DNA of 64,000 bases from contig CAKUXX010000001.1 of assembly GCA_934702355.1 (NCBI GenBank), positions 1 through 64,000 of the forward strand, in the 5' to 3' direction. The notes below the pieces were generated by a model. The model worked only from the letters and a program-made list of their open reading frames with translations, searched no databases and was not told the origin of the DNA. Source of the DNA: an uncultured Methanomassiliicoccales archaeon. Its GTDB lineage: Archaea > Thermoplasmatota > Thermoplasmata > Methanomassiliicoccales > Methanomethylophilaceae. Both the position numbers and the translations under genes were made by a program. Positions 41,706 through 50,170 of this stretch are shown in pieces. Numbering within the stretch: the stretch's first letter is position 1; each line of letters begins with the position of its first letter.

Positions 41706-43799
41706 GTGTTCAGCGTCTCAGTCTATGGTAAAGGGGGCATAGGGAAATCCACCGTGTCCTCCAATCTCTCGTTCTCTCTGTCCAAGATGGGCTTCGATGT
41801 GCTCCATGTAGGATGCGATCCGAAGCACGATTCCACTCTGTCCCTGACGAACGGGGTCAGCATACCGACCTTCGCATCGGACACGGACTCCGGTCCGAAG
41901 ATCGTCCATGCGGACAAAATCGGATGCGTGGAATGCGGAGGCCCGGAACCGGGAAGGGGCTGTGCCGGAAAGGGACTCGAGATGCTGTTCGACAGGATTT
42001 CCGGGATCGACCCCGACTACAGGGTCTGCGATGTCCTCGGAGACGTGGTCTGCGGAGGATTCTCCGTCCCTGCCCGCGCCGGGAACTGCGACGGGATCGT
42101 CATAGTCACTTCGGGGGAGTTCATGTCGCTTTACGCCGCGAACAACATACTCCGCGGACTCACGAACATCAATCCGGGAAAATGCATCATAGGGATTGTG
42201 ATGAACGGCCGCGGCGACGAGGGCGAGGCCGAACGCGTCAGGATGTTCGCTGATGCCGTATCCCTCCCGATAATCTGCAGCCTGCCCCGCTCCGAACTGT
42301 TCTCCAAAGCGGAATCCGAAGGAAAGTGCGTATCGGAGCTCTTCCCCGATTCCGTCGAATCCATCATGTTCCGCTCTCTGGCGGAGACCGTGTCATCCGA
42401 TCCGGAACTGTTCGAGCCGCATCCCCTTTCGGAGGAATCCATGATTTCGCTGGCCTCCGGACACATATCGGAACCTTCCCACAGGAGATCCTCCGGCAAA
42501 GCATGCACATTCGACGATTATGACTCGGAGAGGAACCTGACGTATGCCGAGGGCTACGTCATGCCAGCATGCACATCGCACGGCGCAGCCGACCTGGGGA
42601 TGCGCGTTTCGGATCTCGCTGTCGTGCTCCACGGTCCCCGCAACTGCGCATATCTCATAGAGTACGCATACAGGCGCCGCATAGCATACTCATCCTCGGA
42701 ACGCGGCGGATACATGCGTCCGCCCGGGATCTACAGCACATCGATGGATGCGGCCACCGCATTCACCGACGACATAGGATGCATCAGAGAGGCGGTGGAG
42801 CAGGCGGCATCCGACGGATACGAGCACATCGCAATCGTACCGACGTGCGCCGTCGAGATCACAGGATCGCATCTCGGGAAGATCGCGGAGAGACTGTCTT
42901 CCGAGACCGGACTGGACGTCAGGGCCGTCGGAAGCGACAGATCTTTCCTGTCCAGCAAGTTCGGAGGCGTCTTCGGGATGCTGGACCTCCTGATGTCATT
43001 CATAAAGCCGTGCGAACGCAAATCCGGGACGGTCAACCTGGTGTCCAGGTGGTTCTACAATCTCGGAAAGGACGAGAACATGGAATCCATCCGCAAAATC
43101 CTGAACACAGTGGGACTGGACATCAACATGGGATTCCTGGACCTGTGCTCCATTTCGGACATAGAGAAGTTCGATTCGGCCGAGTTCGACATCCAGCTGG
43201 GATACGGACCCCTGAACGACAGGATATCCGAAAGGCTCGCGGAGGTGACCGGCCGTCAGAGGGCGATCGTCATGGAGATGCCCCTCGGACTCAGCGGAGC
43301 GGTCAGATGGATCGACATCCTCTGCGACAGAATACCGTCGATAGCGGACAGAAGAGATGAAGCTAAAGCGGTCCTCCGTGACAGATTCAACGAAGGCATC
43401 TCCAGGTTCAAGGAGAAGACCTCCGGAAAGAAGGCCGTCCTCTACACTATAATGGAAGGAAACATGGACTGGCAGATCGAGGCACTTCGCGAACTCGGCA
43501 TAGAGATAGTCGCGATAATGATCGCCCCCGGCCCGGTGACCAACCACAACGTCCGCCGCAGCGACTACGGCGACATCCGCATCATCAGGGATGCGAGCAT
43601 CTGCGGCCTCAGGGAGCTGAATGGGAAGGAGCCGTTCGACATCGTGATAACCAATGATCCGGACAGGGTATCCCGCGCAGGCTTCAGATGGGCCCCGTTC
43701 GGCGCCAGGGGCATCGGAGTGGACACTTCGATAGAATGGGCACAGACAGTTTCGGACTGTCTCACCGCCCCTACAGGCGACTGGGAGGTGGGATTGTGA
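41706..43799 (+). CDS. Nitrogenase-like protein: NifH-type reductase fused to a NifD-type subunit
   Basis: 697 residues, GTG start. Residues 1 to about 250 are a NifH/BchL/CfbC-type iron protein: P-loop 'GKGGIGKST' (8-16), 'GCDPKHDST', and the [4Fe-4S] cysteines C86 in 'GRGCAGKG' and C116 in 'LGDVVCGGF'. After a linker of about 20 residues, a NifD/BchN-like domain runs to the end. It keeps three cysteines at cluster-ligand positions: C289 'MPAC', C314 'HGPRNC' and C381 'VPTC'. Electron-donor and catalytic components are normally separate proteins. CfbC/CfbD of F430 synthesis is the best-known methanogen member, but that system lacks a NifK-like partner. The substrate is unknown. Confidence 0.85.
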   Translation: MFSVSVYGKGGIGKSTVSSNLSFSLSKMGFDVLHVGCDPKHDSTLSLTNGVSIPTFASDTDSGPKIVHADKIGCVECGGPEPGRGCAGKGLEMLFDRISGIDPDYRVCDVLGDVVCGGFSVPARAGNCDGIVIVTSGEFMSLYAANNILRGLTNINPGKCIIGIVMNGRGDEGEAERVRMFADAVSLPIICSLPRSELFSKAESEGKCVSELFPDSVESIMFRSLAETVSSDPELFEPHPLSEESMISLASGHISEPSHRRSSGKACTFDDYDSERNLTYAEGYVMPACTSHGAADLGMRVSDLAVVLHGPRNCAYLIEYAYRRRIAYSSSERGGYMRPPGIYSTSMDAATAFTDDIGCIREAVEQAASDGYEHIAIVPTCAVEITGSHLGKIAERLSSETGLDVRAVGSDRSFLSSKFGGVFGMLDLLMSFIKPCERKSGTVNLVSRWFYNLGKDENMESIRKILNTVGLDINMGFLDLCSISDIEKFDSAEFDIQLGYGPLNDRISERLAEVTGRQRAIVMEMPLGLSGAVRWIDILCDRIPSIADRRDEAKAVLRDRFNEGISRFKEKTSGKKAVLYTIMEGNMDWQIEALRELGIEIVAIMIAPGPVTNHNVRRSDYGDIRIIRDASICGLRELNGKEPFDIVITNDPDRVSRAGFRWAPFGARGIGVDTSIEWAQTVSDCLTAPTGDWEVGL

Positions 43800-45079
43800 T
43801 AACGACTCCCGACGGACTCCTTGGAGCCGTGATCGCATCGGAATCGCTGGGACTCACGGAGACCATGATCAACGGGGCAGGCGGATGCAGATCCCGTACG
43901 CAGATAATGCTCCACGAACTCGATCAGACGTATCGCGGGGAGAAGACCGGATGCTGCCGCTCGAAGTACTACAGCAGGCAGTCCGGGATCCCCTGCACGT
44001 ACCTGAACGGCAACGACGTCATCTTCGGGGCCACGGACAAGATATCGGACGGCATAACATCCGCTTCCGAGGCCACAGGACGCAGAGTAGTCCTCCTAGA
44101 CACTCTCGGTGCTTCTCTGATATGCACCGACCTGGAAGGACGCCTCAACGGCAGAGCCGAACCTATTCACATGAGGGAGGACCTGTCATCCATGGACCTC
44201 CATACGGGATACGACCTCACGATGACTAAGATACTGGATTCCATGGAGATCGGAGGCGGAGAGGACCGTTCCGTGAACATCCTCGGCTACAGCATCATGG
44301 ATCCGGGATGGGAATACGGCGCAGAGGAGCTCAGGACCCTTCTGAGCCTCGCGGGCATCAGGGTTAATGCGATAATCGGATGCAAGGACGATCCGTCCAA
44401 GATAGCGTCGTGCGGTTCCGCCTCGCTCAACATCATGATCCATCCGGAATACTGCCGCATGACCTCCGATTATCTGAAGAAGAGGTTCGGTACGCCGTCC
44501 CTCAGACTCTCCGCCGGAGCACCTGTCGGATACGATGCGACCCGTTCCTTCGTGAAGGAGGTGGCGGATGCAATGGGCACGGACCCCGCTCCTGCTCTGG
44601 AATACATAGACCGTGACGAGAGGAGAGTCCACGGCATCCTCATGAACCACGACCGCGCCCCGTCGATGATGCATGCCAAGGGCATGTCCATGGATGGAGA
44701 TTCATCCACACTGTACCCGCTCATGAAGTGGATCTGCGAGAAGTTCGGCATGATCCCCCGGAGCATCCATCCGACAGACGGGGAGTATCTGGACGATATC
44801 GGGGATTATCTTGATTCGATAGGGTTCGGAGACGCCCTCGCGGGGATACCCGGACGCGTGGAGGCCGTGTTCACGGACGGCATCACGGCATTGGAGGGGA
44901 GACTCTCCCACGATCAGAAAACGTACGTCGAGATACACATGCCGAGAGGACATCATATGGATCTGATGGGAAGACACCTCATCGGAACCGGAGGGTGCAG
45001 GTACATACTGGACGAGATGTTCAACAACCACATCCGCTTCAGGTGCGGACAGCCCACCCAGATGGAGTTCAGGCCTTGA
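43796..45079 (+). CDS. Nitrogenase-like NifK/NifE-type subunit
   Basis: 427 residues, GTG start overlapping the upstream TGA (GTGA), so it is translationally coupled. Cysteines in cluster-like places are C31 'NGAGGCRS', C53/C54 'TGCCRSK', C67 'IPCTYL' and C110 'ASLICTD'. 'GNDVIFGATDKISDGI' matches the NifK-type 'vFGG..kl...I' segment. Three alpha/beta repeats follow, as in the family. It should form a heteromer with the NifD-type half of the fused protein. The last 11 bases overlap a convergent regulator gene. Confidence 0.82.
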   Translation: MITTPDGLLGAVIASESLGLTETMINGAGGCRSRTQIMLHELDQTYRGEKTGCCRSKYYSRQSGIPCTYLNGNDVIFGATDKISDGITSASEATGRRVVLLDTLGASLICTDLEGRLNGRAEPIHMREDLSSMDLHTGYDLTMTKILDSMEIGGGEDRSVNILGYSIMDPGWEYGAEELRTLLSLAGIRVNAIIGCKDDPSKIASCGSASLNIMIHPEYCRMTSDYLKKRFGTPSLRLSAGAPVGYDATRSFVKEVADAMGTDPAPALEYIDRDERRVHGILMNHDRAPSMMHAKGMSMDGDSSTLYPLMKWICEKFGMIPRSIHPTDGEYLDDIGDYLDSIGFGDALAGIPGRVEAVFTDGITALEGRLSHDQKTYVEIHMPRGHHMDLMGRHLIGTGGCRYILDEMFNNHIRFRCGQPTQMEFRP

Positions 45080-45476
45080 TGTCATCCGGGATCACAATGG
45101 AGCTCTTGGGGCATTCCATGCATGTCCCTAGCTCCCCGGTGTACCCTTCGAAGACATAGAGTGCTCTGAGAAGTCCGCTGCTCTTGACGAATGCGCATAT
45201 CTTGCACAGGGACAGGGTCACATCGTCTCCGGAAGCGATGGAATCCGCGGTACGCTTGATGAGCTCGTAGAAATCCTCGCGGTAGGCGCTCCTGTCGATG
45301 AGGTTGTTACCGCCCCTGAGGCCTTTCACATACTGCGAGACGGCCACGCTGGTCACTCCGAAAAGCTTGGAGACCTCGACCTGCGTCATCCCGTGCCGGT
45401 TGACCAGCTCCTTGACCAGAGCACCTCTGGCCGTAGGAAGAATGTGGGTAACGATGAGCTCGCATGGCATCTTCAT
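45069..45476 (-). CDS. HTH transcriptional regulator with cysteine-rich C-terminus
   Basis: 135 residues. Helix-turn-helix: 'MTQVEVSKLFGVTSVAVSQYVKGLRGG'. The C-terminal part has 'LCKICAFV' and 'GTCMECPKS', four Cys that could hold an Fe-S cluster or metal. It resembles a widespread archaeal HTH family (COG2522-like). It is convergent with, and overlaps, the nitrogenase-like operon, so a redox or metal sensor controlling that operon through the ATTGGAT repeats is a reasonable hypothesis. Confidence 0.75.
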   Translation of the reverse strand: MKMPCELIVTHILPTARGALVKELVNRHGMTQVEVSKLFGVTSVAVSQYVKGLRGGNNLIDRSAYREDFYELIKRTADSIASGDDVTLSLCKICAFVKSSGLLRALYVFEGYTGELGTCMECPKSSIVIPDDIKA

Positions 45477-45550
45477 GTAAAATCTCCCAGTGCAGTCTAA
45501 GATAATAAATGTGGCGGATGAAACCGCCTTGAAATGGATGAAAACAGTTT

Positions 45551-46264
45551 TCAGGCCTTCCAGGGAGTGTCCCACTCCCACGGCTTGATAATACCTGTGT
45601 ACATGGAGAGCCCCACGACGGCGCCTTCTGCCCCCGCATCCGACAGGATCCTGGCATCGTCGACGGAGGTGACCCCTCCGGATGCGATGACCGGTGCGGG
45701 ACAGCGCGAGATGAAATCCCTGGCCTGCGCCTCGTCTATGCCCTTCCTCTGTCCCTCCACATCGACGTTGGTGTTCAGGACTGCGGCCAGCTTCATCTCC
45801 TTGATGCGGTCGAACATCTCGTCGACGGTGGTCTGTGCGGACTCCTGCCATCCCTTGACGGCTATGCGTCCGCCCTTCGTGTCGAGGGAGAGGACGATCC
45901 TTCCGGGGAACGACTCCGCAAGGTCCTCGAGCCATTCCGGCTCCTTCACGGCCTTCGTGCCGACGACGACGCGGTCGATTCCTGCGGATATCAAATCCTC
46001 GACAGCCTCTTTGGAACGTATCCCGCCCCCGACCTCGGTGGGGACGCCGTACTCCTTGGTTATCGCTTTGAAGATCGGTATGTTGTTCTCCTTCCCGAAG
46101 GCCCCGTCGAGGTCCACCAGGTGAAGATACGGGGCGCCCTTGGACACCCACATGCCCGCGACCTCCATGGGATCGGGCATGACGATCTGCTGGCTGCCGG
46201 GAACACCTCCGACGAGCTGGACCACCATGTGGTCCATGACATCGACTGCGGGTATGACCCTCAT
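45551..46264 (-). CDS. hisA: ProFAR isomerase (HisA)
   Basis: 237 residues from ATG 46264. 'VIPAVDVMDHMVVQLVGG' (catalytic Asp), 'YLHLVDLDGAFG', 'PTEVGGGIRSKEAV', 'DRVVVGTKAV' and 'PVIASGGVTSVDDA' are the half-barrel signatures. It performs the Amadori rearrangement of ProFAR. The second catalytic region reads 'AVLNTNVDVEGQRKGI', with Asn and Thr where 'TDI.RDG' is typical; the Asp is retained as V-D-V-E-G. It overlaps hisH by 4 bases. Confidence 0.88.
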   Translation of the reverse strand: MRVIPAVDVMDHMVVQLVGGVPGSQQIVMPDPMEVAGMWVSKGAPYLHLVDLDGAFGKENNIPIFKAITKEYGVPTEVGGGIRSKEAVEDLISAGIDRVVVGTKAVKEPEWLEDLAESFPGRIVLSLDTKGGRIAVKGWQESAQTTVDEMFDRIKEMKLAAVLNTNVDVEGQRKGIDEAQARDFISRCPAPVIASGGVTSVDDARILSDAGAEGAVVGLSMYTGIIKPWEWDTPWKA

Positions 46265-46863
46265 AGGACCGACTCCGCGAATGATATGAAGTTGCGGAGC
46301 ACCCTCATACCGGAATCGCTGCTCTTCTCCGGGTGGAACTGGGTGCCGTATGTGTTGGATTTCCTGAAGAACGTCGGGATGTCCCTTCCTTCGTAGTCGG
46401 TGTGACCGATGGTCACGTCCTCCTCGGGACTTCCGCGGTAGGAATGGGCGAAGTAGAAGTGCCTGTCCGCGACACCGTCCATGAGGGGGTCGTCGGAGAC
46501 GACATCGTTCCATCCCATGTGCGGGATGATCTTCCCTTCGAGCGGGACGACGCGTCCCTTGAACAGTCCGAGTCCGGGGGATGTGCCCTCGGCGCTGCCC
46601 TCGAACATGATCTGCATGCCTATGCAGACCCCGAGGGCGGGCGTGCCGTCCAGGAGCTTCTGCCTGATCTCCTGCCTGTAGGGCTGGAGCTTCTCCATGG
46701 TCTTGTCGAACGCCCCGACTCCGGGGAACACTATGCATTCCGCATCCAGGAGCTCGGACATGTCCCTCACGACCCTGACCTCGGCCCCGCAGTTCTCGAG
46801 GGACCTGCGTATGGAGTACAGATTCCCGACACCGTAGTCGGTCATCGTGATCTTCAGCGGCAT
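46261..46863 (-). CDS. hisH: Imidazole glycerol phosphate synthase glutaminase subunit
   Basis: 200 residues. Class I glutamine amidotransferase triad: Cys in 'LGVCIGMQIMFE', His and Glu in 'GTQFHPEKSS'. 'MTDYGVGNLYSI' and 'VFPGVGAFDK' are typical. It supplies ammonia to HisF. It overlaps hisC by 10 bases and hisA by 4. Confidence 0.95.
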   Translation of the reverse strand: MPLKITMTDYGVGNLYSIRRSLENCGAEVRVVRDMSELLDAECIVFPGVGAFDKTMEKLQPYRQEIRQKLLDGTPALGVCIGMQIMFEGSAEGTSPGLGLFKGRVVPLEGKIIPHMGWNDVVSDDPLMDGVADRHFYFAHSYRGSPEEDVTIGHTDYEGRDIPTFFRKSNTYGTQFHPEKSSDSGMRVLRNFISFAESVL

Positions 46864-47909
46864 GCGTCGATCACCTCGGCGGCCTTCTCCAGAAGTATGG
46901 AATTGAGCTCCTCGGTGCCTATCGTCGTCCTGACGCAGTTCTCGGTCCTGCGTTTGGAACCGAAGTCGCGTATCAGGACGCCTTTCTCCTTGAGTCCCTG
47001 CACCAGCTGCGCGTGGTCCACGGGCGAGCGGGCGAGGATGAAGTTGGAATCCGAAGGGAACGTCTCGAAGCCGAGCTTCCTGAGTCCCGCATCCAGCTTG
47101 GGCCTCTGCTCCTTCACCATCTCGACGCTCCTCCTGAGGAAGTCCTGGTCCCCGAGGGCGGCGATGGCCGCTCCCTCGCTGATCGCATTCAGGGAATACG
47201 GGATCTTGACGCTGATCATCATATCGGCCAGCTTCCTGTTGGCGGCCATGTATCCAACGCGGAGCGCGGCCATGGCATACGCCTTGGAGAACGTCCTGAC
47301 CACGACGAGATTGTCATACTCGTCAACGGACGAGATCATGCCCTTCCCGGCGTATTCGGTGTATGCCTCGTCTACAACGACGATGCCGTCGAACCTCGAG
47401 ATGAGGTCGTCCAGGTCCTTCTGTCTGAAGCAGTTGCCTGTGGGGTTGTTCGGTGAGGGGACTATCGTCACCTTGCCTCCGGCCTTTACCATGGAGTCGA
47501 CATCGAGCTGGAAATCCTCAGTCAGGTCGACCTCTATGGCCTTTCCCCCGTTGCATTTGACGAAGTAGTCGTAGAGGGTGTATGAAGGAACGGGGACGAC
47601 GCTGTTGTCGCCCCAGTTCGTGAATGTCTTGAAAATGACGTCGAGCATCTCGTCGGAACCGTTGCCTGCGATGAGGTTGTCCGGCTCGAGCCCGTAGAGC
47701 TCCGCCAGCTTGCCCCTGAGGTTCTTGGAGTAGGTGTCCGGATATCCGTTCAGATCGACGGATGCGTTCCTCAGATACTCGGTGGCCGCGGGATTGGAAC
47801 CGAGGACGTTCGTGTTCGTGTCCAGCCTGATCTCGTCGTTGATGACGGGGCTGTAGTACTTCTGGAAGTCCTTGGTGGTCTCGCGCATGATGCTCCTGTC
47901 CACGGACAT
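46854..47909 (-). CDS. hisC: Histidinol-phosphate aminotransferase
   Basis: 351 residues from ATG 47909. Class I/II PLP aminotransferase: 'LIAGNGSDEMLD', 'PNNPTGN', 'VVVDEAYTEYAG', PLP-lysine in 'RTFSKAYAMAALRVGY', and a C-terminal 'CVRTTIGTEELNSIL' with the substrate arginine. The ATG overlaps the hisG stop (ATGA). Confidence 0.93.
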   Translation of the reverse strand: MSVDRSIMRETTKDFQKYYSPVINDEIRLDTNTNVLGSNPAATEYLRNASVDLNGYPDTYSKNLRGKLAELYGLEPDNLIAGNGSDEMLDVIFKTFTNWGDNSVVPVPSYTLYDYFVKCNGGKAIEVDLTEDFQLDVDSMVKAGGKVTIVPSPNNPTGNCFRQKDLDDLISRFDGIVVVDEAYTEYAGKGMISSVDEYDNLVVVRTFSKAYAMAALRVGYMAANRKLADMMISVKIPYSLNAISEGAAIAALGDQDFLRRSVEMVKEQRPKLDAGLRKLGFETFPSDSNFILARSPVDHAQLVQGLKEKGVLIRDFGSKRRTENCVRTTIGTEELNSILLEKAAEVIDACR

Positions 47910-48772
47910 CAGTTCACCAGCCTCTCGATCGGTGTCGTGAGGATGCCCTTCGCTCCGATCTTCTTGAGCTCCGCGATGACATGGAATGTCTTGTCGGAAT
48001 CGATGACCGCATGGACGGCGACGAAGGAGTCGTTGCCCGCGATTTCCAGAACGGTCGGACCTCCGATGCCGGGGATGATCCTCTCGACATCTTCCATCCT
48101 GGACCTGGGAACGTCGGCCATGATGTACTTCTTGTTCTCCGCATCGATGACGCTCTCGATGGAGTTGACAAGCTCGTCGATCTGCTCCCCGAACTCGGCC
48201 TTGGCCGCAGGGGTGGTGAAGACGGCGGCCTGGGAATCCAGGATCTTTCCCGCCTCGATCATCCTGTTCATCTTCAGGGTCGATCCGGTGGACACGAGGT
48301 CCACGATGTAATCGGAGATCCCCAGATAGGGCATGATCTCCGCGGCGCCGGTGACCACGATGATGCTCACCTTCTTGCCTATCGATTCGAAGTACTTCTT
48401 GGCGATGTTGGGGTACGATGTCGCGATCCTGCAACCGTCGGCGATCTCGGAAGCATCCCTGACCCCACAGGATTCCGGGACGGCGAGGGCCATATGGCAG
48501 TATCCGAACCTCAGTTCGAGGGCGCTCTCGAGGGAGTACCCGGATTCGGCGACCATGTCCTGACCCGTGATACCCACGTCGATGGCCCCTGTGGCCACGA
48601 ATTCGGGGATGTCCTGCGCCCTGAGGAACAGGACCTCCACGTCCTGGTTGCGTGCCTTCAGGTACAACTTCCTTCCGAAATCCTCTCCGAGGTCGAGACC
48701 CGCTTTGACAAGCAGTTCGATGGTCCTCTCGTTCAAACGTCCTTTGTTCGGAACCCCTAGTTTAAGCGTCAT
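47909..48772 (-). CDS. hisG: ATP phosphoribosyltransferase, long form
   Basis: 287 residues. 'LKLGVPNKGRLNE' and 'DVGITGQDMV' are present, and the PRPP site is 'DYIVDLVSTGSTLKMN'. The extra C-terminal domain ('IPGIGGPTVLEIAG', 'AVHAVIDSDKTFHVIAELKKIGAKGIL') is the histidine-binding regulatory domain of the long HisG. It is the first gene of the hisG-hisC-hisH-hisA unit, behind a TATA-like ATAATA near 48797. Confidence 0.94.
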   Translation of the reverse strand: MTLKLGVPNKGRLNERTIELLVKAGLDLGEDFGRKLYLKARNQDVEVLFLRAQDIPEFVATGAIDVGITGQDMVAESGYSLESALELRFGYCHMALAVPESCGVRDASEIADGCRIATSYPNIAKKYFESIGKKVSIIVVTGAAEIMPYLGISDYIVDLVSTGSTLKMNRMIEAGKILDSQAAVFTTPAAKAEFGEQIDELVNSIESVIDAENKKYIMADVPRSRMEDVERIIPGIGGPTVLEIAGNDSFVAVHAVIDSDKTFHVIAELKKIGAKGILTTPIERLVN

Positions 48773-48831
48773 TTGAGTCCTCTGAGACTTTCGTATAATA
48801 GAGGGATAAATATGCCTTTCTTAAGGAAGGC

Positions 48832-49170
48832 TCAGGCCTCCCCGTCGGACTCGGACATGTTCAGTCCCAATATCCCCGCTATGACCACTGCCAGGCAGAT
48901 CCATCCGAGGATGTTAAGCGTCTCGCCGAACGCCAGCATGCCCACCGCTATGGATCCCAATGCTCCCACTCCCACCCATACGGCGTAGCATGCGCCGGTC
49001 GGCAGCCCTGCCTTGAGCCCCTTGTTGAGGAACAGTATGCTGAACACCAGGAAGACTCCGGTGAACAGGGTCCATCCGATATTTGTGAATCCGTCGGACA
49101 TCTTCATCCCGACGGCCCAGCTCGTCTCGAGCAGTCCCCCGCTCATCACCCATGCCCATGCTCTGTTCAT
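48832..49170 (-). CDS. SMR-family transporter subunit (Gdx/SugE-like)
   Basis: 112 residues and four membrane helices. The essential Glu is in 'GGLLETSWAVGMKMSDGFT', where the 'WA.G.K.S.GFT' context is typical of guanidinium exporters (Gdx/SugE). Its ATG overlaps the stop of the other SMR gene (ATGA), so the two form a paired, probably heterodimeric, transporter. Confidence 0.88.
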   Translation of the reverse strand: MNRAWAWVMSGGLLETSWAVGMKMSDGFTNIGWTLFTGVFLVFSILFLNKGLKAGLPTGACYAVWVGVGALGSIAVGMLAFGETLNILGWICLAVVIAGILGLNMSESDGEA

Positions 49171-49496
49171 AGCAGCACCTCCGACGACAGCTCCAATCCG
49201 ACCACTCCCGCGATGATCATGAAGACGTACAGGACCTTCCTGCGGTCCAGACGCTCCTTGTACATGATGCGGCCCACGGCGACTGTCATCACCGCGCCGA
49301 TGCCGGTCCAGATCGAATATGCCACGCCCACAGGCATGGACTTCATGGCGAATGCCAGGACGCCCGGACTTACGTACATGAACACGACCGTGAAGACGGC
49401 CCATAGCAGGCTGTGAGTCTCGTTGTATTTCTTCAGCCCTATCACCCAGACGGGTTCGAGGAGCCCTCCTATGATGATGAAAACCAACGGATCCAT
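49167..49496 (-). CDS. SMR-family transporter subunit (paired)
   Basis: 109 residues and four helices. The membrane Glu is in 'GGLLEPVWVIGLKKYN'. Paired SMR genes such as YkkCD often give two subunits of opposite membrane orientation. Export of guanidinium or a quaternary amine is the likely role. Confidence 0.87.
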   Translation of the reverse strand: MDPLVFIIIGGLLEPVWVIGLKKYNETHSLLWAVFTVVFMYVSPGVLAFAMKSMPVGVAYSIWTGIGAVMTVAVGRIMYKERLDRRKVLYVFMIIAGVVGLELSSEVLL

Positions 49497-49551
49497 GATA
49501 ACCAGTTGTCATGATGATACGGCTTAAAATAAGTCACGTAGATTCAGTAGC

Positions 49552-50100
49552 ATGGATACCGAGGACATCCTGGCCCGTCTGCGGAAAGAGAAGGGAATAC
49601 TGCGTGCGGAGGTGCTTCCGGACGAACTACTGGAGGAGATCGAGAGGGAAGAATCCACCGTCACTGCGGCCATGGGGAACATGCCTGTGATAAACTCCGG
49701 TCTGACCGAATGCATCTCCAGGGACGTCAGGGTCTGCATGTTCGAGGACGACTATGCCTGGCACCCTTCCGCCACATCGATGAGGATGATCAACGGGAAC
49801 GGGGAGACCGTAGGTCACGACATCCCGATGGACAAGATATCCGAATGGCAGCTGCGCAGCGATGTGCTGTTCCTGTCGGAGGACTTCGTCATCTATCCGG
49901 AAATAGACATGGGCGGCACCACCAGCATGGAGATGCTCGCGGTGGAATACTTCGGCGAGGGCGGATGGATCCCGGAGTGGCAGCACCCGGTAATCTGGTA
50001 TCCGTCGTCCACGAGCTCGGATATCATCAAGGAGTTCTACAACAGTCCGCAGGACAGGACGGCGGCGGCCATCCTTGCCTTCGATACCGTTCGCGACTGA
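49552..50100 (+). CDS. Hypothetical protein of 182 residues
   Basis: No family recognised. It is acidic (pI probably low) and soluble, without signal peptide or membrane helix. It has an N-terminal charged helix ('DTEDILARLRKEKGILRAE') and Trp-rich segments ('AWHPSATSMRM', 'GGWIPEWQHPVIWYP'). Codon use resembles neighbouring real genes, and the ATG has a TATA-like AAAATAA about 20 bases upstream. It is divergent from the SMR pair. Confidence 0.6.
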   Translation: MDTEDILARLRKEKGILRAEVLPDELLEEIEREESTVTAAMGNMPVINSGLTECISRDVRVCMFEDDYAWHPSATSMRMINGNGETVGHDIPMDKISEWQLRSDVLFLSEDFVIYPEIDMGGTTSMEMLAVEYFGEGGWIPEWQHPVIWYPSSTSSDIIKEFYNSPQDRTAAAILAFDTVRD

Positions 50101-50132
50101 ACCGATTGGTTGTATCGCTATCGTTTCATTTG

Positions 50133-50170
50133 CGTTTATAATCGTTTTAAACGTTCATTCACGTTTAAAG
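50133..50170 (+). repeat. AT-rich direct repeat, downstream copy
   Basis: CGTTTATAATCGTT followed by TAAACGT and CGTTTAAA. The first 14 bases are identical to 51127-51140 and much of the rest aligns with one gap. It overlaps the stop of the regulator gene. Confidence 0.55.

Noticed and set aside
41706..45079. True nitrogen-fixing nitrogenase
   Set aside because: The subunits lack recognisable FeMo-cofactor-binding context, the window has no nifB/E/N genes, and the H-D fusion does not match Nif architecture; it is treated as nitrogenase-like only.
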